Shown here: piece by piece, positions 1 to 9,663 of the stretch
Numbering within the stretch: position 1 is the stretch's first letter
Layout: every line of letters starts with the position of its first letter
Position numbers and translations under genes: made by a program
The notes under the pieces: generated by a model
Databases searched by the model: none
What the model was told of the DNA's origin: nothing
What the model saw: only the letters and a program-made list of their open reading frames with translations
DNA from: Nocardia transvalensis
Lineage (GTDB): Bacteria > Actinomycetota > Actinomycetes > Mycobacteriales > Mycobacteriaceae
Direction of reading: 5' to 3'
NCBI RefSeq assembly: GCF_015477765.1
Contig: NZ_JADLQQ010000007.1
Span: 496,001-560,000, forward strand
DNA: 64,000 bases

Positions 1-2
1 AC

Positions 3-2729
<2,727 letters not shown>

Positions 2730-2983
2730 GCGGCCGCGGCGGCGTATGTCCCCCGAAACAAGGGGCTTTGGGCCATCGAAGTTTAAGAGGAGCATGAGAA
2801 TCGTCCGGTGACCGATTCGGGGACGATCGCCGGAATGCAGGAAGCCCTTCGGGGGCAAGACAAGTGGATTCCGTTTCCCGATTCGTCTCCGCGATCGAGC
2901 CCGAGTCGCCGTGATCAGCCGATCGCGTGTTCAACGCCCGAGTCGCGGGGTGGATTGCTCTCTTCGATTGCAGGTGACAAATA

Positions 2984-3514
2984 ATGAGAATCGCCAAAGT
3001 AGCCGCCGCAGCGGCAGTCTCGACTGCCGCGCTGGGCATCGCCGCCGCCACCGCTCACGGTGAGGCGGCCGTTGCGGCGGTGCCGGTGGTGAGCAGCGTC
3101 GATCAGGGCGTTGCCTATACCGCCGCCGTGGCGCCCGACCGGTCCAGTGCCACCGTCACCCTGGCCTCCGGCAAATTCGTCGTAACACCGGCGGGTATCT
3201 CGGTGCAGGCGCCCAACGGCTCGGTCGTCGCCGCGGTGCCGACATCGCTGCAGACCGCCACCGGCCAGCAGGTGACCGTGGCGCCGCAGGTCGACGCCAG
3301 CGCGACCACGTTGACGCTGACGCCCGTCAGCGCGGCGGTGCCCGAACCCGGTGCGCCGCAGTTCATCGGCGATGCCGGAACGACCGTCGCCGGCGTTCTG
3401 ATCGGCTGTGCGATCGGCGTGTTGATCGGCCTGATCTTCCTCATCGTGGGTCTGATTCCGGGCTGCATCATCGGTGGCATCATCGGCGGTATCGTCGGCG
3501 CGAACCAGCCCTGA
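2984..3514 (+). CDS. Small exported protein with C-terminal glycine-zipper membrane segment
   Basis: 176 residues, function unknown. Residues 1 to about 28 form a signal peptide (MRIAKV, then an Ala-rich hydrophobic core). A Val/Ala/Thr-rich, probably beta-structured middle follows. The C-terminal 50 residues are a long hydrophobic stretch with many GxxxG-type spacings (GVLIGCAIGVLIGLIF, then GGIIGGIVGANQP), typical of glycine-zipper helices that pack in membranes. Proteins of this layout are common in Nocardia and annotated as hypothetical. The ATG at 2984 is the only start that keeps the signal peptide; no strong Shine-Dalgarno sequence is seen. It stands alone between cobN and the oxidoreductase genes. 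Two cysteines in the hydrophobic tail could form a disulfide. No function is proposed. Confidence 0.75.
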   Translation: MRIAKVAAAAAVSTAALGIAAATAHGEAAVAAVPVVSSVDQGVAYTAAVAPDRSSATVTLASGKFVVTPAGISVQAPNGSVVAAVPTSLQTATGQQVTVAPQVDASATTLTLTPVSAAVPEPGAPQFIGDAGTTVAGVLIGCAIGVLIGLIFLIVGLIPGCIIGGIIGGIVGANQP

Positions 3515-3539
3515 TCGCGGTTGCGGCAGCAGAACTGGA

Positions 3540-3563
3540 CCGTCGGCGCCACGGCGCCGGCGG
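3540..3563. terminator. Possible hairpin terminator after the exported protein gene
   Basis: CCGTCGGCGCC and GGCGCCGGCGG form an 11-bp stem (one T-G position) around a 2-nt loop 26 bp after the stop at 3514. There is no T tract, as is usual for high-GC actinobacterial terminators. The very short loop makes it uncertain. Confidence 0.35.
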
Positions 3564-3613
3564 TTCACTCATGTCCGGCGTGAGTTGGGATGCCACTGGC
3601 TACCGTTGCTGCT

Positions 3614-3994
3614 ATGACGTGGAACGACGTGGCGCAGAGCAAATATGCACTGTTGACGACCTACAAGAAGGACGGAACTCCGGTCGGCGCGCCGGTGTGG
3701 GTGGCTCCCGACGGCGACCGCATCGTGGTGTGGACGAGCCCGAGGTCGTGGAAGGTCAAGCGGATTCGCCGCAATGCCGCGGTGACGCTGCAGATGTGCG
3801 ACAACCGGGGCCGTCCGAAAGGTGGCGAGGTGGTGACCGGCACCGCCGAAGTGCTCGATGCCGCGGGCACCGAGCGGGTCCGCGGGCTGGTCGGGCGCAA
3901 GTACGGGCTGCTGGGCAGGCTGGCCATTCAGGGGCACAAGCTGATCCTCGGCAAGAATCGCTCGGTGGGGCTGGCGATCGACCGCCGGGAGTGA
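3614..3994 (+). CDS. PPOX-class F420-dependent oxidoreductase
   Basis: 126 residues from ATG 3614 (MTWNDVAQSKYALLTTYKKD). The split beta-barrel flavin/deazaflavin-binding fold of the PNPOx-like FDOR-B family is indicated by YALLTTYKKDGTPVGAPVW, the conserved SWKVKRIRRN.AVTLQ strand and basic loop, and an RVRGLVGRKYGLLG segment. Members bind F420 or flavin and reduce small substrates in the cytosol; the substrate here is unknown. An upstream in-frame ATG at 3590 exists, but the family start and length fit 3614 better. A clear paralogue, 4010-4393, lies 15 bp away on the other strand and faces it tail to tail. The two genes share a 44-bp near-identical inverted segment. Confidence 0.9.
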   Translation: MTWNDVAQSKYALLTTYKKDGTPVGAPVWVAPDGDRIVVWTSPRSWKVKRIRRNAAVTLQMCDNRGRPKGGEVVTGTAEVLDAAGTERVRGLVGRKYGLLGRLAIQGHKLILGKNRSVGLAIDRRE

Positions 3995-4252
3995 CCCGAG
4001 TTCGAACCCTCAGGCGCCAGTGGTGATTTCGATGCCGAGGGTGCCGCGTTTCCCGCGCCGGAGGGTGCTTCCGGCGACAGTCACCCAGCCCATCGGCCCG
4101 TATTTGCGCTTGATCAGGGCACGGACCCGGTCGCTGCCGGGGTCGTCGAGAATGCGGGCGGTGCCGTCGATCACCGCGCCGCGGGGCGTGCCCGTGACCG
4201 AGCAGGGTTGCAGCGTCACCGCCGGATTGCGGCGAATCCGCTTGACCTTCCA
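3749..4252. repeat. 44-bp inverted repeat within the paired PPOX genes
   Basis: Bases 3749-3792 and the reverse complement of 4209-4252 are identical at 42 of 44 positions. Both encode the SWKVKRIRRN.AVTLQ block of the two PPOX paralogues. The arms are separated by 416 bp. The repeat is coding; it reflects an inverted gene duplication or strong conservation, and could support inversion. Confidence 0.8.
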
Positions 4253-4393
4253 GCTGTCGGAGACCGTCCACACGTAGAGCCGCCCGTCGTCGAGCACCGC
4301 CCAGACCGGGGTGCTCACCGGGCTGCCGTTCTTGCGGAAGCTGGTCAGCAGAACATAATTCGCGGTGCCGACGGCGCCGAAGGGGTTGTCCAC
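4010..4393 (-). CDS. PPOX-class F420-dependent oxidoreductase (paralogue)
   Basis: 127 residues, starting MDNPFGAVGTANYVLLTSFR. It belongs to the same split-barrel FDOR-B family as 3614-3994 and shares the SWKVKRIRRNPAVTLQPC block, the RVRALIKRKYGPMG segment and near-identical length. Predicted to be a cytosolic F420- or flavin-binding oxidoreductase of unknown substrate. It is convergent with its paralogue and lies 9 bp downstream of the padR gene on the same strand, so it may be cotranscribed with that regulator (inference). Confidence 0.9.
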   Translation of the reverse strand: MDNPFGAVGTANYVLLTSFRKNGSPVSTPVWAVLDDGRLYVWTVSDSWKVKRIRRNPAVTLQPCSVTGTPRGAVIDGTARILDDPGSDRVRALIKRKYGPMGWVTVAGSTLRRGKRGTLGIEITTGA

Positions 4394-4402
4394 GAGGGCA
4401 GC

Positions 4403-4972
4403 CTAACCCGGCCGGTCCGTTCGATCATCGGCCATCCGGTACTCGCCGGACTCGAGACGGGCCAACAACCGGCCGGTCCACTGGGTGAAATTGGCGAACA
4501 CACCGCTCCAGAGCTCCAGCAGATCGGGGGAGTACGGCGCGTCGTAGCGGTTCGGGAATTCGGGGATCATCGCCAGCAGACCGTCGCGGATCTCGGCGGC
4601 GCGCTCGCGCTGTGCGGTGAGCAACTCGACGACGCGCTCCCGCGGCAGCGCGTCCATGAAGGCGATACCCGCCCCCAACTCCTCCATATCGACGCTGCCG
4701 AGCGCGGATTCGAGCCGTTCGAAGAATTCCGCCTCCCCGGCCGGGGTCAGCTCGAACAGGGTGCGGCCCGGGCCCTGGCTGCTGTCCTCGGTGCGCACCG
4801 CGCGCAGCTTGTCCTCCTGGGTCAGCTGTTTGAGCGCGTGATAGATCGAACCGGGCTTGACGTTGGTCCAGGTTTCGGCGCGCCAGGACAGCAGTTCCTG
4901 CCGGACCGCATACCCGTAGGTGGGCTGATGCAGCCGGATCACGCCCAGGACGAGCAGACGGACGGCGGACAC
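4403..4972 (-). CDS. PadR-family transcriptional regulator
   Basis: About 189 residues. The N-terminal winged helix has the PadR pattern: LLVLGVIRLHQPTYGYAVRQEL, then a WTNVKPGSIYHALKQLT recognition region. A helical C-terminal dimerisation domain (Vir_act_alpha_C-like) follows. The start is placed at GTG 4972 because AAAGGAG lies 4 nt upstream; an ATG at 4999 would add nine residues but has no Shine-Dalgarno sequence. It is divergent from the VOC-family gene at 5084, and the intervening DNA carries two copies of a TCAA-NN-TTGA palindrome, the likely operator. Autorepression plus control of the VOC gene is the usual layout for PadR. Inducer unknown. Confidence 0.9.
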   Translation of the reverse strand: MSAVRLLVLGVIRLHQPTYGYAVRQELLSWRAETWTNVKPGSIYHALKQLTQEDKLRAVRTEDSSQGPGRTLFELTPAGEAEFFERLESALGSVDMEELGAGIAFMDALPRERVVELLTAQRERAAEIRDGLLAMIPEFPNRYDAPYSPDLLELWSGVFANFTQWTGRLLARLESGEYRMADDRTDRPG

Positions 4973-5002
4973 GGGACTCCTTTCCGAGGGTCTCTGCATA
5001 CT

Positions 5003-5059
5003 AATCAAGTTTGACTTCCCCTGCGTCGAGGGCCTACCATTGGCTAGTCAAATTTGATT
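5003..5059. promoter_or_regulatory. Twin palindromic boxes between padR and the VOC gene
   Basis: TCAAGTTTGA (5005-5014) and the perfect palindrome TCAAATTTGA (5048-5057) have centres 43 bp apart, about four helical turns. With flanks, 5002-5016 and 5046-5060 match as 15-bp inverted copies with a single mismatch. They sit in the 111-bp divergent gap, in AT-rich DNA unlike its surroundings. Probably bound by the adjacent PadR protein (inference). Confidence 0.7.
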
Positions 5060-5083
5060 ACCTGATGGCGAAGGAGGGGATGG

Positions 5084-5806
5084 GTGGGTGCCACCTCGAT
5101 TCCCGTGCTCTGGAGCGGCGATCTGGCCGCGACACTCGAGTTCTATCGCACGCTCGGCTACGAGGTGACCAGCGAACAGTTCCGGCCGTACACCTATGCG
5201 ACCGTGACTCGTGAGGGTTACGAAGTGCATTTCGGCCCGACACCCAAGGGGCTCGGCATCGATGCGGAGCGGGCGCACGTGGGATGTCTGGTGTACGTGG
5301 ACGAGGTCGAGGACCTGCACAAGGACTTCACCGCCGCGCTGCGCGGCAAGTACGGTCGCGTGCCCGCCAAGGGAGCGCCGCGGATCACGCGATTCCGGCC
5401 GGGACAGTCCCGGTTCACCGTCGTCGACCCGGCCGGAAACTCGATCATCTACATCCGTCACGACGAGCCGGAGATCGAATACTTCGGCTCGAAGGCGTTG
5501 GAGGGCTTGGCGAAGGTGATCGACAACGCCCGCAATCTGCGTGATTTCCGCAACGACGACAAGGCGGCCGCGCGGGCGCTCGAGGCGGGCCTGGGCCGGT
5601 TCGGGGCGATGTCGTCGCCGGTGGACCGCGGGCGGGCCCTGGCGATGCTGGTCGAAATCTGTATCGCTGAAGGCGATTCCGACCGTGCCGCGGCGCTGCG
5701 GCGCGATATCGCCGATCTCGGCTTGTCCGCGGAGGATCGGGCGATCATGGCGAAAGAGCTTCGGGCCGCGGACGATCTGACGGAATGGCTCACCGGCGGG
5801 GAGTGA
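5084..5806 (+). CDS. VOC-family (glyoxalase/bleomycin-resistance fold) protein with helical C-terminal domain
   Basis: 240 residues from GTG 5084, preceded by AAGGAGG seven nt upstream. Residues 1 to about 125 have the vicinal-oxygen-chelate pattern: IPVLWSGDLAATLEFYRTLGYEV at the start, a central GCLVYVDEVEDLH strand, and SRFTVVDPAGNSIIYIR at the end. That is the form of bleomycin-binding and glyoxalase-like proteins that sequester or modify small molecules. Residues 140-240 form an Ala/Arg-rich helical region that single-domain VOC proteins lack. It is divergent from padR with shared operator boxes, which points to an inducible self-protection or detoxification role. The ligand is unknown. 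Confidence 0.88.
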   Translation: MGATSIPVLWSGDLAATLEFYRTLGYEVTSEQFRPYTYATVTREGYEVHFGPTPKGLGIDAERAHVGCLVYVDEVEDLHKDFTAALRGKYGRVPAKGAPRITRFRPGQSRFTVVDPAGNSIIYIRHDEPEIEYFGSKALEGLAKVIDNARNLRDFRNDDKAAARALEAGLGRFGAMSSPVDRGRALAMLVEICIAEGDSDRAAALRRDIADLGLSAEDRAIMAKELRAADDLTEWLTGGE

Positions 5807-5812
5807 GCCAGC

Positions 5813-6577
5813 TCAGCGAGCCGTCAGCACCTGCGGCCCGTCGGCGGTGATGGCCACCGTGTGCTCGGAATGGGCGGTGCGCGAACCGTCGGCCGAGCGG
5901 ATGGTCCAGCCGTCGGGATCGGTCACGATGCGGTCGGTGGTGCGGGCGAACCATGGCTCGAGGGCGATGGTCAGGCCGGGCCGCAGTCGATAGCCGCGCC
6001 CGGCCGGGCCGTCGTTGGGCACGTGGGGATCCTCGTGCATGGTGCGGCCCAGGCCATGGCCGCCGAATTCGGTGTTCACCGGGTAGCCGTACTTCTCGGC
6101 GACGGCCGCGATCGCGGCGGAGATGTCGCCGATCCGGTTGCCGGGCAGGGCGACCGCGATGGCGGCCGCGAGCGCCTCCTCGGTCGCGCGGACCAGCTGC
6201 CGGTCCTCCTCGCTGCCCGTGCCGACGATCACCGTGACCGCCGAATCGGCCACCCAGCCGTCGATGCCGACGGCCAGATCCATGCTCAGCACGTCGCCGT
6301 CGCGCAGCGTGTAGTCGAACGGAAGTCCGTGCAGCACGGCGTCGTTCACCGACAGGCAGACGGTGTTGCGGAACGGCCCGCGGCCGAAGGAGGGGGCATA
6401 GTCCCAATAGCAAGAGGTGGCACCGCGCTCCCGAATGCGCTGGCGCACATGCCGTTCCAGCTCCAGCAGATTCACCCCCACCTGCGCGCGCTCGCGCAGC
6501 TCGCCCAGGACCTCGGCGACGAACTGCCCGGTCACCCGCATGCGCTCGATCTCCTGGGTCGTTTTCAACTCGACCAT
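5813..6577 (-). CDS. map: Type I methionine aminopeptidase
   Basis: 254 residues starting MVELKTTQEIERMRVTGQFV. Removes N-terminal methionine from new proteins in the cytosol. The dimetal ligands of the pita-bread fold are present: the two Asp of SMDLAVGIDGWVADSAVT, the His of GGHGLGRTMHEDP, the Glu of LTIALEPWF, and a final Glu in TAHSEHTVAI. The substrate-contacting His is in LHGLPFDY. The start at ATG 6577 has GGAGG five nt upstream; the frame is open 32 codons further but runs through the operator region. This may be an accessory copy, because the housekeeping map is normally near secY/adk. It is divergent from an XRE regulator with two operators in between, so it is probably regulated. 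Confidence 0.93.
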   Translation of the reverse strand: MVELKTTQEIERMRVTGQFVAEVLGELRERAQVGVNLLELERHVRQRIRERGATSCYWDYAPSFGRGPFRNTVCLSVNDAVLHGLPFDYTLRDGDVLSMDLAVGIDGWVADSAVTVIVGTGSEEDRQLVRATEEALAAAIAVALPGNRIGDISAAIAAVAEKYGYPVNTEFGGHGLGRTMHEDPHVPNDGPAGRGYRLRPGLTIALEPWFARTTDRIVTDPDGWTIRSADGSRTAHSEHTVAITADGPQVLTAR

Positions 6578-6591
6578 GTGCACCTCCGTAT

Positions 6592-6636
6592 CGGTATTTA
6601 AATACCGACCATAGCGGTTGCGGTATTTGAATACCA
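6592..6636. promoter_or_regulatory. Two palindromic operators between map and the XRE gene
   Basis: CGGTATTTAAATACCG (6592-6607, perfect 16-bp palindrome) and CGGTATTTGAATACCA (6621-6636, near-perfect) have centres 29 bp apart in the 76-bp divergent gap. Box 2 lies between a plausible -35 (TTGCGG, 6618-6623) and -10 (TAGTCT, 6642-6647) for the XRE gene. On the minus strand TTGGTA (6637-6632) and TATGGT (6613-6608) could serve map, placing box 1 just after its start point. The layout fits repression of both genes. Confidence 0.72.
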
Positions 6637-6653
6637 ACCCGTAGTCTGGCCGC

Positions 6654-6917
6654 ATGGTCCGATTGCCGCTCACTCCCGCCCAGGTCGAGGCCGGGCGCCG
6701 CCTCGGCGCCTATCTGCGGGCCACGCGCGCGGGCCGCGACCTCGGCGAGATCGCGCGCGCGGCCGGGATCTCCCCGGAGACGCTGCGCAAGATCGAGGCC
6801 GGTCGCCTGCCCAGCCCGGCGTTCGGAACCGTCGTCGGCCTCAGTCGCGCCTTGGGCGTGCCACTGGAGGATCTGGCCGAGGTGTGGCAGTCGGCGGCGT
6901 TTGCCGAGTCGGCCTGA
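6654..6917 (+). CDS. Small XRE-family helix-turn-helix regulator
   Basis: 87 residues, essentially one HTH_3/Cro-CI domain. GRRLGAYLRATRAGRDLGEIARAAGISPETLRKIEAGRLPSP holds the helix-turn-helix, and the remainder (TVVGLSRALGVPLEDLAEVW) is the closing helix pair. It has no effector domain. The gene is divergent from map, and both share the CGGTATTTAAATACCG boxes. It is therefore probably a repressor of itself and map, acting as a small dimer. It abuts the convergent kinase gene with no intergenic base. Confidence 0.87.
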   Translation: MVRLPLTPAQVEAGRRLGAYLRATRAGRDLGEIARAAGISPETLRKIEAGRLPSPAFGTVVGLSRALGVPLEDLAEVWQSAAFAESA

Positions 6918-7865
6918 TCAGAGCGACGTGGGGACGCCGGTGGCGAGCCACTGCCGGATCTGCAGGGCGGCTCGGTCGGCGACCGGATGGCCGGGCGGAC
7001 GGGTGACGAGGTCGCTCATCGCGAACATGTCGAGGACTCGGCCCAGGTAGGCGAAGTCGGCCGACGCCGCGAGGTCGTCGGGCAGGTGGTCGGCGAAGGC
7101 GTCGGTGAAGCCGTCCAGGAACGGTTCGGGATAGTCGCGGCCGAAGCGCGCCATGTTGGCGGCATCGGCGTAGGGGCATCCGGAATAGCTGAATTCCCAA
7201 TCGAGGACGGCGGCGACCTGCCAGTGCTGCGATGCGCGGGTGACCAGCAGATTCTTCGGGTTCAGGTCCGAATGCACCAGGCGGGCGTGATGGTCGACCG
7301 CGGTCAAGGCCGGGGAGTGAGCCGTGCACAGATCGGCCCACGCCGTGCGCGTCGGGAGGTCCAGACGTGTCTCCGGTGTGGCGGCCATGCACTGGTCGGC
7401 GAACGCGGGGAGTTGCTCCGACCACGGCGGCATCGGCGAGACGGCGAGATCGCTGCCGGCGAAGAAGCCCGGGCGATCGAACCGCACCGAGCCGACCGTT
7501 GCCGCCACCCTGCCGACTTCGCAGCCGAGCCGGTGAAAATCCGTGCTACTCAGCGAATCGTCGGACAGGACGTGGCTGAGCGGGGTGCCCGCGACATGGT
7601 CGAGCACCATGGCCGACCGAAGCTGCTCGTCCGCCGGAATCGCGGGCAGGACGGTGATCACCGCCGGAACGGGCACATGCTTTTCCGCCGCGGCCATGAC
7701 CGCCGCCTCGGTCGCATGATCGGCATCGCCCAAGCGGACCACGACGGACCTCTGCGAGAGCACGAGCAGCCAGGTCTCGTGCGAGTGACCACCGGCCAGT
7801 GCCCGCGAATCCAGCACGGTATCGCCCAGAAGGTCGCCGATGCGCTTCGTCTCCGCCGCCCGCAT
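6918..7865 (-). CDS. Aminoglycoside phosphotransferase (APH)-family kinase
   Basis: About 315 residues. The APH/choline-kinase fold is shown by RLVHSDLNPKNLLV (catalytic loop, Brenner-type HxDxxxxN) and AAVLDWEFSYSGCPYAD (metal-binding Asp). N-terminal strands include SVVVRLGDADHATEAAVM with a partial nucleotide-binding pattern. Members phosphorylate aminoglycosides, sugars, choline or macrolides; the substrate cannot be told here. The start is placed at ATG 7865, with GGGAG about 9 nt upstream; an ATG at 7883 would add six residues. It is convergent with the XRE gene and lies 63 bp downstream of the protease gene on the same strand. Confidence 0.88.
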   Translation of the reverse strand: MRAAETKRIGDLLGDTVLDSRALAGGHSHETWLLVLSQRSVVVRLGDADHATEAAVMAAAEKHVPVPAVITVLPAIPADEQLRSAMVLDHVAGTPLSHVLSDDSLSSTDFHRLGCEVGRVAATVGSVRFDRPGFFAGSDLAVSPMPPWSEQLPAFADQCMAATPETRLDLPTRTAWADLCTAHSPALTAVDHHARLVHSDLNPKNLLVTRASQHWQVAAVLDWEFSYSGCPYADAANMARFGRDYPEPFLDGFTDAFADHLPDDLAASADFAYLGRVLDMFAMSDLVTRPPGHPVADRAALQIRQWLATGVPTSL

Positions 7866-7928
7866 GCGGCCAGTCTCCCGCACCGCCCCGACGTGTCCGG
7901 GTTCCGGGTCGGGCGACGGGTGCTGTCG

Positions 7929-8984
7929 TCAGTCGGGGGGTAGTTCCGTGGGGACGGCGATGACGTCGACCATGGCGCCGTTGCGGAGGACGGTGACGGG
8001 GAGGGGACGGCCGATGGCCTCGGCGAAGAGGTGGCGCTGAATGCCTTGGGCGTCGCGAATTTTCGTGCGGTCGACGCTGAGTACCAGATCGCCGCGGCGT
8101 AGACCCGCGCGCTCGGCGGGCCCGTCGCGCACGACCTCCATGATGCGCAGGGCGGCCGATTGGCCGGTGCGGGTGGCGACGGCGGCGGGCAGGGGAGCGG
8201 GGACGCCCACCACGCCCAGGTAGGCGCGCCGGACGCGTCCCTCGGCGAGCAGGGTGGTGACGATGCGGCGGGTTGTGGTGTTGATCGGAATCGCCAGGCC
8301 CAGGCCGATTCCGGCGACCGCCGTATTCACCCCGACCACGCGACCGGCCGAATCCGCCAGCGCACCACCGGAATTGCCCGGGTTGAGGGCGGCGTCGGTC
8401 TGGATGACGTCCTCGATCACCCGGACCGTGCGGCGGCCTCCGACCGGCACCGCACGGCCCAGTGCGCTGACCACGCCCGCGGTCACCGAACCGGCCAGGC
8501 CCAGGGGGCTGCCGACCGCTACCACCAACTGACCCACCACCAAACCGTCGGCATCGCCGAGCGTCACGGCCCGCGGGGCGCCCGTGCGGGCCCGCAGGAC
8601 CGCGAGATCCGAAAGGCGGTCGATGCCGATCACGTCGAAGCGCGACTCGGTTCCCTCGGCGAAGACGATCGTTCCGGTGGTCGCCGAGCCCACCACGTGC
8701 GCATTGGTGAGCAGGAATCCGTCGTCGGTGAACACCACCGCCGAGCCGCCGCCCCGGCGCGTCTGCACGCTGGCCACATGCGGAGTGACCGCCCGTGCCA
8801 CCGCGATCACCGTCCGCGAATACGCGTCCAGCGCTGCCGCGTCCGGGGTGCCGCCCAGCAGTTCGGGCCCGCGGGCCGCCGCCTCATCCGGTCCGTCCGG
8901 CTCGTTCGCGGTCCATGCGATCGTCTCGTCGTCCACGACGACCACCACCCTGATTACACGATTACAGCGTTGCTCCTCCAGCAT
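7929..8984 (-). CDS. HtrA/DegP-like S1C serine protease with C-terminal PDZ domain
   Basis: About 351 residues. A trypsin-like chymotrypsin-fold domain shows the triad His in FLLTNAHVVG, Asp in DRLSDLAVLRAR and Ser in NPGNSGGALAD. A PDZ domain occupies the last 90 residues (ERAGLRRGDLVLSVD, GIQRHLFAEAIGRPLPVTVLRNG). There is no evident signal peptide or N-terminal membrane segment in the supported region, so it may be cytosolic, unlike MarP or PepD. The start is uncertain: the frame is open to 9161. ATG 8984 is chosen, but it has only a close-spaced GGAG, and GTG codons around residues 13-17 (nt 8948-8936) are alternatives. Role: probably proteolytic quality control. Confidence 0.85.
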   Translation of the reverse strand: MLEEQRCNRVIRVVVVVDDETIAWTANEPDGPDEAAARGPELLGGTPDAAALDAYSRTVIAVARAVTPHVASVQTRRGGGSAVVFTDDGFLLTNAHVVGSATTGTIVFAEGTESRFDVIGIDRLSDLAVLRARTGAPRAVTLGDADGLVVGQLVVAVGSPLGLAGSVTAGVVSALGRAVPVGGRRTVRVIEDVIQTDAALNPGNSGGALADSAGRVVGVNTAVAGIGLGLAIPINTTTRRIVTTLLAEGRVRRAYLGVVGVPAPLPAAVATRTGQSAALRIMEVVRDGPAERAGLRRGDLVLSVDRTKIRDAQGIQRHLFAEAIGRPLPVTVLRNGAMVDVIAVPTELPPD

Positions 8985-9051
8985 GCTCCGAAATCGGCCG
9001 CCCGCCACCGTGTTCGCCCCCAGCGCAACCGTGCCCGTGGAGTGGAGAGGG

Positions 9052-9079
9052 TTGACCGCGCGCCGCTGAGATATATAGT
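9052..9079 (+). promoter_or_regulatory. Sigma-70-type promoter of the HXXEE gene
   Basis: TTGACC (9052-9057) and TATAGT (9074-9079) with a 16-bp spacer lie 37 bp upstream of the ATG at 9116. An AGGAGGG ribosome binding site precedes the start codon. This is an unusually consensus-like promoter for such GC-rich DNA. Confidence 0.65.
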
Positions 9080-9115
9080 CACATTCGCATGTATTAACTC
9101 TAGGAGGGATCTCCG

Positions 9116-9625
9116 ATGGTCGTCTCATCTGCCACCGCGCGGCCGCCGTCCGGTGCGGCATTCGATGCGAGGGTGGTGCGCCCGCTGATGCTGGTGGCTC
9201 CGTTCGTCGTGTTCGTCGTGCACACCCTCGAGGAGATGCCGGGTTTCGCGTCCTGGGTGAGCGCGCACTTCGCGCCGTTGACCACCGAAAAGTTTGCGGT
9301 CAGCCATATTCCGCTGATCCTGCTCGTACTGCTCTGCTCGTGGCGGGCGCTGCGGCCGGACGCCCGGACCGGGTGGGTGATCATGGCCGTCGCGTTCCAA
9401 TGGCAGTTCGCGGTCAACGCGGTGTTCCACCTCGGTAGCGCGGCCTGGTTCGGCGATTACTCGCCGGGCATGGTCACCGCCGCCACGGTGGCGCTGCCGG
9501 TCACCCTCGCGGTCTTCACCTGGGTCCGGCGCGAGCGCATTCTCACCGGCCCCCAGGTAATCACCGCCCTGGCGATCGGTACCGCGGTCGCCGCCGCGGC
9601 CATCGGCGTGCTGTTCCTCGGCTGA
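9116..9625 (+). CDS. HXXEE-domain membrane protein
   Basis: 169 residues with four to five predicted membrane helices. The family-defining HxxEE motif appears as HTLEE near residue 39, inside the first helix. A second conserved His is in AVNAVFHLGSAAWF. Pfam HXXEE proteins are polytopic, of unknown biochemical role, and are thought to bind metal or act enzymatically in the membrane. ATG 9116 follows an AGGAGGG Shine-Dalgarno and a good sigma-70 promoter. It is divergent from the protease gene and convergent with lysR. Confidence 0.88.
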   Translation: MVVSSATARPPSGAAFDARVVRPLMLVAPFVVFVVHTLEEMPGFASWVSAHFAPLTTEKFAVSHIPLILLVLLCSWRALRPDARTGWVIMAVAFQWQFAVNAVFHLGSAAWFGDYSPGMVTAATVALPVTLAVFTWVRRERILTGPQVITALAIGTAVAAAAIGVLFLG

Positions 9626-9663
9626 ACCTCCCGAAACACCGTGTGGGACCAGCGATCTCGCCG

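Noticed and set aside
2794..2811. Five-codon frame ATGAGAATCGTCCGGTGA after cobN
   Set aside because: It shares ten bases with the start of the 2984 gene and has an upstream AGAGGAG, but is too short and too distant to assign a role.
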